From NCBI RefSeq assembly GCF_025780075.1, contig NZ_JAOXHM010000003.1, positions 1-64,000 of the forward strand: DNA of 64,000 nt. Direction: 5' to 3'. Within the stretch, counting starts at the first letter, position 1. Each line of letters begins with the position of its first letter. This DNA comes from Ureaplasma sp. ES3154-GEN (lineage in GTDB: Bacteria > Bacillota_I > Bacilli_A > Mycoplasmatales > Mycoplasmoidaceae). Below are positions 20,967 through 32,788 of this stretch, in pieces. Below the pieces are notes generated by a model, which was not told the origin of the DNA, did not search any database, and saw only the letters and a program-made list of their open reading frames with translations. The translations under genes were made by a program, and so were the position numbers.

Positions 20967-22289
20967 ATGTACAATATTTTAAATTTAATTAGTAAAAAAC
21001 AAAAAAAAGAAGCTTTAACTTTTGATGAATTGCACTGACTATACCACAGTTATGCTAACCAACAAATTCCTGACTACCAAATGTCAGCATTTCTTATGGC
21101 TGTGTATTTTAATAAATATAACAATGATGAAATGTATTATGCAACCAAAATTATGGTTGAATCAGGTAGTATTATAGATTTACTTGTCGATAATGAAATT
21201 GTAGTCGATAAACACTCATCGGGCGGTGTTGGGGACAAGGTATCATTAATTATGACACCGATGCTTGTGGCATTAGGTTTTTATGTTGGTAAGATGTCTG
21301 GTCGTGGTTTAGCCCACACTGGAGGAACGGTTGACAAATTAGAATCAATGAAAATGAATGTTGATTTTAATTTAGCAACTTATCAACAACAATACAAGGA
21401 TAATCATTTTATTTTGACCGGCCAAAGTAGTGATGTTGCCGTTATCGATAAATATATTTATGCACTTAGAGATGCAACAAGCACAGTTGATGTACTTGAA
21501 CTAGCAGCAGCTTCGATTATGTCTAAAAAGTTTGCATTACAGACTAATTACATTTTTTTAGATATTAAGACAGGAGATGGGTCAATTACAAAAACATTTG
21601 CCGATGCAAAGAAATTAGCTGAAAAATGCTTATATTTAGCGAAACGTTTTAATCGTGAAACTATTGTACATATTACAAATATGAATAGGGTTCTTGGTCG
21701 AAGTGTAGGGAATGCTATTGAGGTTAGAGAAGCGGTTAATTATTTACAAAATAATTTTGCTTCAAACGATTTGTACGAACTAATTAACACTTTTTTAATT
21801 GACATTTTAATAGAAACTAAACGGGCTAATTCAGTAGAAAATGCTCAAGCAAAAATTGACGATGTTTTAAAGAATAAAACCGCTTATGATATTTTTATTA
21901 AATGAATTAAGTGGATGGGTGGAGATTATAATGCAGTAGCTAATAACACCCTATTCCAACCTAAATATGAAGCAGTGATTATAGCTGATCAAGATGGGTA
22001 TATTAATTTTAAGTCTACGCAAGAAATAGGTTTGATTGCAGTGGATTTAAAAGCCGGGCGAAAAGTCAAAGATGAGCCTTTAGATTGACAGGCGGGAATT
22101 TATCTTGATAAAAAAGAAAACGAGTGAGCAAATAAAAATGATGTTATTGCTCATTTATATGCAGATGAACCGATTAACAATGCTGTTATAAAACGTTTCG
22201 TTGACAATGTTGTGTATTTAAAAGAACCAACTAAGCAAGAACCAGCAATTTTAGATGTATTACGTGCGGAGGATGTATGTTCAAATTAA
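20967..22289 (+). CDS. deoA: Thymidine / pyrimidine-nucleoside phosphorylase
   Basis: The enzyme splits thymidine or uridine with phosphate to free base and (deoxy)ribose 1-phosphate, a nucleoside salvage step typical of Mollicutes. The 440-residue protein has the phosphate-binding KHSSGGVGDKVSL loop at ~82-94, the family signature MSGRGLAHTGGTVDKLES, and a C-terminal alpha/beta domain with VDLKAGRKVKDEPLDWQAG. It could equally be called pdp; substrate range cannot be told from sequence. ATG 20967 lies right after the upstream terminator with only a short AAAGGA site, so its promoter must overlap that region. It overlaps alaS by 13 nt. Confidence 0.92.
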
Positions 22290-24979
22290 CAACCAATGAA
22301 ATTAGAAAAAAATGAATTGATTTTTTTAGCAAAAAGGGTCATTATTTTCTTGAACCAGTTTCGTTAATTCCTAATAATGATCCATCATTATTGTGAATTA
22401 ATTCAGGTGTTGCGACATTAAAAGACTATTTTTCAGGAGTAAAAAACCCCCCTGCAAACCGATTAGTTAATTCACAGAAAGCAATTCGTACAAACGATAT
22501 TTTTAATGTTGGTCATACCGCTCGTCATCATACATTTTTTGAAATGCTAGGGAATTTTTCGATTGGCGATTATTTCAAGAAAGAAGCGATTGAGTTTGCT
22601 TATGAATTTCTAATTAAAGAATTAGAAATTGATGTTAATAATTTATGAATCACGGTTTTTGAAGAGGATGATGAAGCTTATCAAGTGTGAATTAACCAAG
22701 GAATTCATCCTGAACGAATTATTAAAGGAAATCGTGATCGAAATTTTTGGGATGTAGGTTCAGGGCCGTGTGGGCCGTGTACAGAAATTTTCTTTGATCG
22801 CGGAATCTTGTATGATCCACAAGGTATTGGAGAAAAATTAATTCTCGAAGATCTAGAAAATGACCGGTATGTTGAAATTTGAAACATTGTTTTTTCGCAA
22901 TTTAATAATGATGGAAAAAATAACTACACAGAACTTAAACGTAAAAACATTGATACAGGTGCAGGTCTAGAACGAATTGCTTGCGTTTTGCAAGAAGTTC
23001 CTACAAACTTCGACGCAGATGGTTTTTATAATGCAATCAAGGCTCTAGAGAAATTAAGTCCGTTTAAGTATGATAGTCAAAATTACTTTAAACAAGTTCA
23101 AGATGAACAATATGAAATTAATTTTGCGTACAAAGTTATTGTTGATCATATGCGTGCTAGTTTATTTGCTATTGCTGATGGGGCGATACCTGCTAACAAG
23201 GATCGTGGTTATGTTTTACGTCGTTTAATTCGTCGAGCCACTGTGTTTGCTTACAAATTAAATATCATTGATCAAGAGTGAATTGATACTGTGATTGATG
23301 CAATTGTCATCCAAATGATTGATTTTTATACTTATTTAACAAGTGAATTAATTGCTAAAGTTAAAGATATTATTAATCAAGAGGTCAATGCTTTTAAAAA
23401 AACGTATAGTAAGGGAATTAAAATTTTTGACGAAGTACTAGAAAGTAAACAGCTTGATGCAAAAATGTTGTTTAAAATGGTTGACACATATGGATTTAAT
23501 ATTGAATTAATCAAAGAGTTAGCTAAGAAGAATGAATTGGTACTAGATCTTGATGGTTTTGAGAAATTGTTTAAAGAACATCAACAAAAATCACAATCGC
23601 AAAAACCAGCAAAGGCAATGGCTGTTCAAAATGAAGCGTTAATGAATATTGATGTAGAATCAAAATTTTTATATGATACCGAAATTATCAATAATGCAAA
23701 AGTTATTTATCTTTTGGATGAGGATTTTAATATTATTGACCAGGCCAGTCACCAAGATGCTTACGTGATTTTTGATCAAACTTGTTTTTATGCAACTGCA
23801 GGAGGACAAGTTTCAGATACAGGTGTTATTATTGCTGGTGATGAAACATTTGAAGTTTATAATGTATTTAAATCAAATAATATGTTAAACATCCACCAAG
23901 TGCGAAATGCAAATTTATTTTTAGGTCAAAGTGTACGTTTGGAAATTAATGCCAAAGACCGTTCAGATGTGATGAAAAACCATTCATCAGAACATTTGCT
24001 ACACCATTCGTTAAAGAAACTTATTAGTTTAGATATAAAACAAGAAGGTGCTTCAAAAACCCCTCAACGTGCAACATTTGATTTCAATTATCACGAACAA
24101 TTAACACCAGATCAATTAACAATGATTGAAGATTATATGAATGATATTATTCGCGCGGAGTACGACACGAAAGAAATGTATATGGATCTTGAAGAAGCAA
24201 AAGCAATGGGTGCTCTTGCATACTTTGGAGAATACTATAAAAAAATTAAAGGAAAACTAAGAGTTATCCAAATGGGACCAAGTATGGAATTGTGTGGGGG
24301 AACACATGTACATAATACTCGTGAGGTTGAACAGGTTAAAATTATTGATTTTAGTTCAAAAGGTTCAGGATCTTATCGAATTACAATGATCACTGGTTTT
24401 GAAACGATTAGAAATTATAACAATGAGTTATTAAAAAATTACCAGAACCAATTAAATACATTAGTAAATTCTTTTGTTTTAACAAATGAGCAGCTAAAAC
24501 ATGCATATAATTCATTTATGCAACTAACTAGTTTTAACGATGGCGTAATAAACGAATTTACAGTCCTATTTGCAGAATTAACTGCTAAAAAAGTTCAATG
24601 ACAAAAAAACAACCAACGCCATATTATTGCAGATATTAAAAATCAATTTAATAAACTTAGCACGCCCTTACGTCTATTAGAATTTAACGACCAAGATAAT
24701 AAGTTAATTTTTAATGCATTCAATGAATTAATTAATGACAACCAAACAAGTGTTTTTGTTTCGCTAAATACTGTGGGCGAAAAAGTTCAATTATTAATAG
24801 CAACTAATCATTCATATTTAGAAAAGCAGAATTTTGATTTCAAGGTTCTTGCCCAAAGAATTAATACTCTGGAGAAGACTAAAGCTGGTGGAAAAAATAA
24901 CTTCTTGCAAGGAGGATCTTCAAGTTTGGGTGTTTATGATGATTTAAAACGAGTTATTAACGAGTTTTTTAATGCGTAA
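22277..24979 (+). CDS. alaS: Alanyl-tRNA synthetase
   Basis: AlaRS charges tRNA-Ala and clears mischarged Ser or Gly. It has 900 residues, the usual length. The N-terminal class II catalytic core includes [24 protein letters not shown] and the [14 protein letters not shown] region. The editing domain has its zinc ligands in HSSEH (569-573) and CGGTH (673-677). A coiled, glycine-rich C-terminal domain with [13 protein letters not shown] ends the protein. ATG 22277 follows a GGAGG site and sits inside the deoA end. The gene ends within ruvX. The alaS-ruvX order is also known in M. genitalium. Confidence 0.96.
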
Positions 24980-25397
24980 GTTAGCAATTGATTTTGGAAC
25001 AAAAGCGTGTGGTTTTGCGATTAGTGATGAATTGAATATTATTGCAACTGGTTTAAGTAATTTTGAATATCCAAACCAGGATTGAAAATATATCTTTAAA
25101 CATATTGATGAAATTTTTATTCGTTATCAAAATCAAATTGACACTTTGGTTATTGGATATCCAACCAATGTTTATGATGCATCTGCCAATGAACGTACAT
25201 TATTAGTACGAGATTTTGTTGCCGAAATTAAAAAAATATATCAGCCCCAAAATATTAAAATTATTTTAGTGGATGAACGTTTTAGCACTCGAATTGCTAC
25301 TCAGCGTCTAAAAGACCAAAACATTAAAGCTGCTCAACGCAAAAAAGTTAAGGATAAAATGGCGGCTGTTGTTATTTTAGAATCTGTGCTGCGATAA
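24972..25397 (+). CDS. ruvX: RuvX/YqgF family nuclease
   Basis: This 141-residue RNase H-fold protein is of the YqgF type, implicated in pre-16S rRNA 5'-end maturation and in Holliday-junction resolution. It shows the N-terminal [16 protein letters not shown] strand with the catalytic Asp, the middle [17 protein letters not shown] block (family GLP/GYP motif) and [17 protein letters not shown] 24972 overlaps the alaS stop by 8 nt, so it is translationally coupled. It ends ~40 bases before the next gene. Confidence 0.92.
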
Positions 25398-25437
25398 TCA
25401 AATATAATAGATAATAGATAAATGCTATTAAGAAAGT

Positions 25438-27303
25438 ATGTTTTTTATGACCCAACTCAATACCCAAAAAATTAACCAATTAGTTGATGAACCTATTCAT
25501 TTTTTAGAATCAAGTACACAACAACTTGAGGAACAACTACCTCAAGCTTATGAAAAAATTTTAGAAAACAGAAAATTAGATATCCAAAAAGTCATTGAGC
25601 TCAAAGAGGAAATCGCTAATAAAAGAATTGAGATAGCGCAACGTTCGAAAAAAGATAAAATAGGTGCTCGTAAATTCGCAAATGTTATCATTATTATTTT
25701 TTGCTTCATAATTTTAGGATTATTTTTCCTATCTTTTTTGATTAAAAATAACAAAATTATTAAAGAATTTAATAAGTTTCAAAAATCTGTACATCAAGAA
25801 ATGGCAGATATTAACACTCAAAAAAATAATTTAATTATTAGTGTTTTAAATAATATAGTCCCTTATAAAATTGTGAAAGATCAATTATTAAAATTGGGTC
25901 TTTATTTATATGGAAAACAAAATTTCATTAACATCGAAGTTGATGATATCGATGTTAATGGAACAAAATTAGTGGGCTATTTTGAAGGAATGCATGTTAA
26001 ATTTAAATCCACTGACACATATTTTATAACAACCAAGGAATTCTCCTTACGTAATGTTGTTACAAGCGGATCTATTCCTGTTTATTATTATGTAGATGGA
26101 AAAAGTTATACAAAAATGGTAACTGCAACTCATACCGAACCAACCCCAACGATTACATCAAACCCATATTATTTACAAAAAACCAATTATGCCCCTGAAT
26201 TTAGTTTTCGAAATCACCAAAATGCAGGAAAAATTCAAAAAAATGCAGTTTTAGTAAATAATGATTTTATGAAATTATATGGCATTGGAAATACTTCAAT
26301 TAATTTAGCATATGATACCAAAATTATTGATTTTTTTAGCTCATTAGCACAGGAAAACTACGTTAATTTTGCAAAGAAAAATAATTATATCACCTCTTCA
26401 TTTGGCAAACAAAAACATGCTCTATATATTGCTGATAAAGAAATTGATAATTTTGATTTTTCTCTACTGTTAAGCAGAATGCCTTTCGGAACATGACAAG
26501 GTTTAAAACTAGATTATCAATCAGATGTTTGAAACACACTTAAACCTTTAATCGATGAACACATTGCGCTGATTCGCAGTTATTTAAAAAACTTGACATA
26601 TGCAAATTTATCACCAGCATTAAGCCGAGAGTGATACGTTCAAAATGAAGATTATAAAATGATGGTTAATTATGATTATGCAACTTATTACACAAACAAC
26701 AGTGTTTTAACACCGTTAAGTTTAACTTCAAAACTTTTTGGATACAATGCACTTGAAATACCTCAAACTTGTGAGGTTGCGCCATTTGCTTTTGTACGTA
26801 AGGAAGAAAAGGCATTTGGGGTTGTAAGTGCTCAAATTGATGTTATTTCATATAATAAAATCGAACGGATTGATCATGTAGTATCATATGCTTATGAATA
26901 TGGAACTGTTACGGTTCCTGTTCCGTATATTGAATATCAGGAATATTCAGTTCCATTCCTAACAATGTATATATTAAAAAACAAACCAGAACGCGATAAT
27001 TTTACTTTAAATATTTTTAATAATCGTTTTAGACATTTTGCTTCTCAACCAATTTTTGATGAAGTTTTTGCGGAGGTGGCAGAATACTTTCAAGAAGAGC
27101 AAACAACAAACAATGCAGAAATGATTAATACCCAAGTTAAACAATTACAAACGCAATTAGCTGAATGAAAGATAGATAAAAATGATGTATCATTCATCAT
27201 TGATGAAGATGGTTATTTCTTAGTTTTCAAAAACGAATCTCAAGATATTGCAAATAGTAATTATGAATGGTTTGCAAATTGATTGCGTAAAATCAATCTA
27301 TAA
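25438..27303 (+). CDS. One-pass membrane protein of unknown function
   Basis: This 621-residue protein has one clear transmembrane segment at ~82-104 (ANVIIIIFCFIILGLFFLSF). A helical, Gln/Glu-rich cytoplasmic head of ~80 residues precedes it and a large ~510-residue tail follows. The tail begins helical, then becomes mixed, with a QEEQTTNNAEMINTQVKQLQ coiled segment near the end. Charge around the segment (SKKDKIGARK before it) suggests N-in topology, with the tail outside. No family was recognised. Starts at 25438 or 25447 (ATG TTT TTT ATG ACC) are both possible. It sits between alaS-ruvX and smc-ftsY, and a strong terminator follows, so it ends this transcript. Confidence 0.8.
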
Positions 27304-27312
27304 AATAGAAGA

Positions 27313-27340
27313 GAAACTAGTTGAACTAGTTTCTTTTTTT
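27313..27340 (+). terminator. Rho-independent terminator before smc
   Basis: Perfect 10-base arms GAAACTAGTT and AACTAGTTTC span 27313-27333 and are followed by a run of seven T (27334-27340). Confidence 0.85.
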
Positions 27341-27350
27341 GTGGATTTCC

Positions 27351-27378
27351 TTGTTTTACACATTGTTTATCTTATAAT
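27351..27378 (+). promoter_or_regulatory. Likely promoter of the smc-ftsY-ylxM operon
   Basis: TTGTTT (27351-27356) and TATAAT (27373-27378) are separated by 16 bases, a good vegetative promoter spacing. It lies just after the preceding terminator and ~33 bases before the smc start, with AAAGGAGC at 27399 in the short leader. Confidence 0.6.
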
Positions 27379-27410
27379 TAGTAAGATAACACCTATTTAA
27401 AGGAGCAACT

Positions 27411-30365
27411 ATGATTTTTTTAAAACGTTTTGAAGCGCAAGGATTTAAGTCGTTTGCTAAATATACGCAAACAGTTTTTGAACATCCTATTACAGGAATT
27501 ATTGGTCCAAATGGTACTGGTAAATCAAATATTATCGATGCCTTAAGATGAGTTTTAGGGGAACACTCAAAAGCGGCATTGCGTGGTGATAAATATTCAC
27601 TAGCATTCTTAGGGAATGATTTAGTCAAAAAAGCGACTTTTATACGGGTGAGTTTGTATTTTAACAATGTTCATAAAATCTTATATACTGATTTGGAAGA
27701 AGTTAAAATCACTAAGTTTTATGATCTTAAAAAAGATGATGTTGTCTACTATATTAATGACCAAGTTGCTAAGTTTAAAGATATTCAGGATATGTTTTTA
27801 GATAGTGGATTATTAAAGGGGAGTTTGGGAATTATTTCTCAAGGAAGTGTTTCGTGATTTGCGGAAGCTAAACCTATTGAGCGGCGTCGGATGTTTGATG
27901 AGGCAGCTGGTATTGGGAAATATTTTAAACGGAAAAAGGATGCAGAAACTAATCTCGAAAAGTCAACAACCGATCTGAATCGGTTAAATGATAATTTATA
28001 TGGCTTAAAAAAAGATTTAAATGCTTATACAAAACAAAAAGAAGATTTCTTAAAATATATGGCAATTAAAGATGAATTAGAGTCATTAGAATTAAATTTA
28101 TATGCAAAGATTTTAACACATAATTATAGATACAAAAATGAACTAAAAGACCAGCTATCAACGGTTGAAGAAAGAATTGTTGATCTACAACCTGAAATTG
28201 ACCAATTAACAATCCAAAATAATAAAAACAAACAACGTTTACAACACTTACAAACCCAATTGAATTATGACGAAAATGAACGTGATAAATTATACGATCA
28301 ACTTTCATTAGTTAACCAGCGTTTAAATGAGCACAAGATGTTCTTGAAAAATCAGGCCGATAATCTTAATAATAACCCCCAAGAGCGTTTTGATAACTAC
28401 CAAGCACTAAAACAAGAAAACTTATTGAAAATTGAGCAATTAAATCAATTAATTGATGAAAAAAACGCAGAAATTAAACAAGTTCAAGTGCAGTTAAGCA
28501 CGAATAAAACCCAACAGCTAACGAATATTAATCAACGTTCGGATTTAAATACGCAAAAAAATAATTTAAATTACAAGATTAGTGATTACCAAAATACAGT
28601 TGCAAATGAATTAGCTCGCGAACGAGGAACTAATAACATAATGCAGGCTCAAGATTTTATTCCTGGGATCTATGCCACTGTTTTACAAGCGATTAAAACT
28701 AAACAGGAGCACGAATTAGCAATTAACACGGCACTTGGAAAAAATATTTATAACATTATTGTTCAAAATAACCAGGTTGCTCAGAACTGTGTTGATTATT
28801 TAAAAAATAATCGTGCTGGTCAAGCCGTCTTCTTACCATTGACAAATTTAAAGCCCAAAAGTATTAAACCTGAATTTTATGACGCAATTGAAACACTGCA
28901 AGGCTTTGTAGGAGTTGCAAAGGATTTAGTACAAATTAACCCTAAATATCAAGTAGTAGCGGATTATTTATTAGGAAATATCATTATTGCTCAAAATTTA
29001 ACAGATGCGCTATTAATTTCACAAACTTCATATCAAAATTACAAAGTTATCACTCTTGATGGTCAAATTGTTTTTACTGGGGGAGCAATCATGGGTGGAG
29101 ATATGTCTATTCGTCGCAGTAATTTAAACATGGAAGAAAAAATTGCAGAATTACAAACGATTTTAAATGACGTTAACAGTCGAATTAATGTTTTAAACGG
29201 TCTTATTAATGATAATAATTATGAAACTAATTTATTAGAAAATAAATTAAGTAATCTATATAATGATTTAAGTTCTTTAAATTCCCAATTTAAAACAGCA
29301 GAAACAGAAGACAAACGTTTAGCAATTGAACTAGAAAAAATTGCTTCTTTACATACGGATTTAACTACTCGCGAACAACAAGTTAGTGTTATTAACCAGG
29401 AATACGAAACGATTAATCAAAGATTTCTTAAACAGCTTGCAATCGTTAAAGAAGTGCAAAACGAAATTAGTACTTTAAACAATTTTATTCAGCAAGATAT
29501 GATTAGTAAAGAACAAAAATACACGACATATAATAAACTATTAAACGAAAAGAATAAATTGCAAGAACAATTTAATTCAAATCAAAATTCAATTATAAAA
29601 TACGAAACAGTTATTATTGAAGAATATCAATACACAATTGACAATGTTTTTGAAAAATATTTAAATATTCCATTAACTTATACTGAACATCAAGCATTAG
29701 AAAAAATTAATAATTTAAAAATTCAAAAAAGTAGTTTCAAAAATATTAATTTTAATGTGCTAAATGAATATGAAGCAAAAAAGCAAGAATTTCAAAATTT
29801 ACAACAAGAAGTAACGAATTGTGAAAATGCTGTTCAGGTAATTAAAAATACTATTAAGACATTAGATCAACAGGCAAAAGCGGATTTTAAAAAGGTAATT
29901 AAAGCTGTTAATGCGATGATTCCTCAAATTTTTGGATATTTCTTTGAACAGGGAACTTGTCAGATTTTATTAGAGGATGAACAAAATGTACTTCAAAGCG
30001 GGATCGAAGTAATTGCGAATCCGATGAATAAGAAAAATGTTTCATTGCACCAATTAAGTGGTGGCGAAAAAACATTAGTTGTGTTGGTCATTTTATTTGC
30101 CCTATTAAAAGTTGCAAAATTCCCCCTTGTGATTTTAGATGAAGCTGAAGCAGCACTTGACGAAATTAATGTTGATAAGTTTGCCCGAATGATTCAAAAT
30201 TTTGCCGCTAATACACAATTCTTAATTATTACGCACCGACAAGGAACAATGCGTAATTGTGGTGTATTGATCGGAACAACGATGCATAAAGACAATGTAT
30301 CGTTGCTAACTAAAATTAATTTGGATGAGCAAATTTACAAATTTGAAGAACAGGAAGAAAATTAA
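27411..30365 (+). CDS. smc: Chromosome segregation ATPase SMC
   Basis: SMC dimers organise and separate the chromosome. This 984-residue copy is shorter than the ~1,190 of Bacillus. The N-terminal ATPase half has GPNGTGKSN near residues 33-41 and the FDEAAGIGKYFKRKK region. A long coiled coil (residues ~165-415) leads to the hinge (FIPGIYATVLQAIKT to TGGAIMGGDMS, ~420-560), and a second coil returns to the C-terminal head with LSGGEKTLVVLVILFALL, Walker B FPLVILDEAEAALD and a D-loop. Shortened coils explain the size difference. Two TGA-Trp codons lie in the head. ATG 27411 follows AAAGGAGC. The stop overlaps the ftsY start by 1 nt (TAATG). Confidence 0.96.
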
Positions 30366-31426
30366 TGGGATTTTTTAAAAATTTATTTAGTAAGATTTTC
30401 AAGAAGAAATCCAAAAATGAACAAATCGTTGCGGATATTAAGGATAAAAACGAAGAGCAACGTGTCTTAAAACTTGAAAATGACTCATTAGACAAATTCA
30501 ATGCTGGTTTAAAAAAATCAGCGAATGCATTGGATAATGCAATTAATGAATTAACAGCAACATTTGTTAAAGTAAATGAGGAATGGTACGAACAACTTGA
30601 GGAAGTTTTAATTTCTTATGACATTGGTTATGTAGCAACTAGTAAAATCATCCAGTCAATTCGGGACGAAATTGCCTACCAAAATGTTAAGGACACTGAA
30701 TTAATCAAAGCAATTATTGTTGATAAACTTTTTTTATACTACATCCAAGATACCGATGTTAATGTTGATTTAGAATTGTATAACGCACAAACTAATGTAG
30801 TTTTAGTAGTTGGGGTTAATGGGGTTGGTAAAACCACATCAATCGCTAAAATTGCGCAAAAATTTGTTAATGAAAACAAAAAAGTGCTTTTAGTTGCGGC
30901 TGATACTTTTCGGGCTGGTGCAATTGAACAATTAAAAGTATGGGCAGACCGGTTAAAGGTGGATATTGAGTTACCGTTAAAAGCTAACCAAGATCCCGCA
31001 TCAGTTATTTATAGTGGTTTGAAAAAAGGTTATGACGAAAACTATGATCTCGTGATTTGCGATACATCGGGCAGGTTACAAAACAAAACCAATTTAATGA
31101 ATGAATTAAAGAAAATTTATGATGTTATTCATAAATTTGATGTTGATGCACCGCATGAAACATTAATGGTTATTGACGCAACCCAAGGACAATCTGGGAT
31201 TAATCAAGCTAAAGCCTTTTATGAAGCAGCAAATGTTAGTGGTATTGTATTAACAAAAATGGATTCAACATCCCGTGGTGGAATAGTTTTAGCAATTAAA
31301 GATGCATTTAATATTCCTGTGAAACTTATCGGATTAGGAGAAGCACTAAACGATTTAAAAGTGTTTGACCTTGAAATGTATGTAGATTCAATGGTTCAAG
31401 GAATCGTTATTAATGACCGCGATTAA
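30365..31426 (+). CDS. ftsY: Signal recognition particle receptor FtsY
   Basis: FtsY is the GTPase that docks SRP-ribosome complexes at the membrane. It has 353 residues: a short lysine/phenylalanine-rich amphipathic N-terminus (MGFFKNLFSKIFKKKSK) suited to membrane contact, a helical N domain, and the G domain with GVNGVGKTT (G1), DTFRAGA, DTSGR (G3), TKMDSTSRGG (G4) and GLGEALNDL. The long acidic A domain of E. coli is absent, as in many Gram-positives. It is coupled to smc by the TAATG overlap and to ylxM by a 14-nt overlap. Confidence 0.96.
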   Translation: MGFFKNLFSKIFKKKSKNEQIVADIKDKNEEQRVLKLENDSLDKFNAGLKKSANALDNAINELTATFVKVNEEWYEQLEEVLISYDIGYVATSKIIQSIRDEIAYQNVKDTELIKAIIVDKLFLYYIQDTDVNVDLELYNAQTNVVLVVGVNGVGKTTSIAKIAQKFVNENKKVLLVAADTFRAGAIEQLKVWADRLKVDIELPLKANQDPASVIYSGLKKGYDENYDLVICDTSGRLQNKTNLMNELKKIYDVIHKFDVDAPHETLMVIDATQGQSGINQAKAFYEAANVSGIVLTKMDSTSRGGIVLAIKDAFNIPVKLIGLGEALNDLKVFDLEMYVDSMVQGIVINDRD

Positions 31427-31721
31427 AGAACGCATTTATTTAATTAATTTATTTCAGCAATACAAGAGTTTATTAACAAAAAAACAGCAAACTTACTTTC
31501 AGGCTCACTATTATGAAGATTTATCATTGAATGAAATTGCGGATATTAATAATGTGAGCAAAAATGCAGTTTATGATAGTTTAGATAAAATTACTAAATT
31601 ATTATATAAATATGAAATGCTACTGCATTTATATGAGTATCAAGAAAACCGACTAGCTTTATATGACCAAATTGAGAATTTAGAACTTAAAAATAAATTA
31701 ATAAAATTAGAAAAAAAATAA
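31413..31721 (+). CDS. ylxM: YlxM-like SRP-associated helix-turn-helix protein
   Basis: This 102-residue protein has the sigma-70 region-4-like helix-turn-helix pattern (ARYY-type region HYYEDLSLNEIADINNVSKN, then AVYDSLDKI). It matches the YlxM/p13 family, which in Gram-positives is encoded next to ffh or ftsY and modulates SRP GTPase activity. Overlap with ftsY supports the assignment. It is the last gene of the smc-ftsY unit; no terminator hairpin is obvious before rpsL, so some read-through is possible. Confidence 0.88.
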   Translation: MTAIKERIYLINLFQQYKSLLTKKQQTYFQAHYYEDLSLNEIADINNVSKNAVYDSLDKITKLLYKYEMLLHLYEYQENRLALYDQIENLELKNKLIKLEKK

Positions 31722-31738
31722 TATTAAAAGGCGAAATA

Positions 31739-31747
31739 TGTTATACT
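31739..31747 (+). promoter_or_regulatory. Extended -10 promoter candidate for rpsL-rpsG-fusA
   Basis: TG at 31739-31740, one base, then TATACT at 31742-31747 forms an extended -10 element ~95 bases before rpsL. No matching -35 is evident, which is acceptable for an extended -10. The intervening leader is T-rich with no clear attenuator. Confidence 0.45.
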
Positions 31748-31842
31748 TATAAGGTGTTTTGTCTTTTTTATTATTTTTAAAATTGATACGCACGGTTAAG
31801 TTGTTATTAACCAAAATTTAATAAAATGAAAGGAAATTTTAG

Positions 31843-32265
31843 ATGCCTACAATTGCTCAATTAATTCGTAATAATCGAACGCCAAAGACAAAAAAATCTA
31901 AGTCACCAGCGCTTCAATTTACATACAACTCACTAAATAAGCAAACAAATAACAATCCATCACCATTCAAAAATGGTGTATGTACTCGGGTTGGGACAAT
32001 GACTCCCAAAAAACCTAACTCTGCTTTGCGTAAATATGCAAAGGTACGTTTAAGTAATGGTTATGAAGTTCTAGCTTACATTCCCGGAGAAGGTCATAAC
32101 TTACAAGAACATAGTGTTGTAAGTATTCGTGGGGGACGTGTAAAAGACTTACCAGGGGTTCGTTACCACATCGTGCGGGGAACAAACGATGCATCAGGTG
32201 TTGAAAAACGTGGTCAACAACGTTCTAAATACGGGGCTAAACGTCCTAAAGCTGCTGCTAAATAA
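31843..32265 (+). CDS. rpsL: 30S ribosomal protein S12
   Basis: S12 lies at the decoding centre. The 140-residue protein has the family core: [11 protein letters not shown] at the start, then [34 protein letters not shown] and [13 protein letters not shown]. The residues corresponding to E. coli K43 and K88, the classic streptomycin-resistance positions, are the lysines in TPKKPNSA and [10 protein letters not shown], so the wild-type state is retained. Start ATG 31843 follows AAAGGAAAT. It is first in the conserved str operon order. Confidence 0.97.
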   Translation: MPTIAQLIRNNRTPKTKKSKSPALQFTYNSLNKQTNNNPSPFKNGVCTRVGTMTPKKPNSALRKYAKVRLSNGYEVLAYIPGEGHNLQEHSVVSIRGGRVKDLPGVRYHIVRGTNDASGVEKRGQQRSKYGAKRPKAAAK

Positions 32266-32293
32266 TTTAACAATAATACTAAGGAGATAGACA

Positions 32294-32761
<468 letters not shown>

Positions 32762-32788
32762 TCAATCTCTTAAGGAAAATAAATTTAT

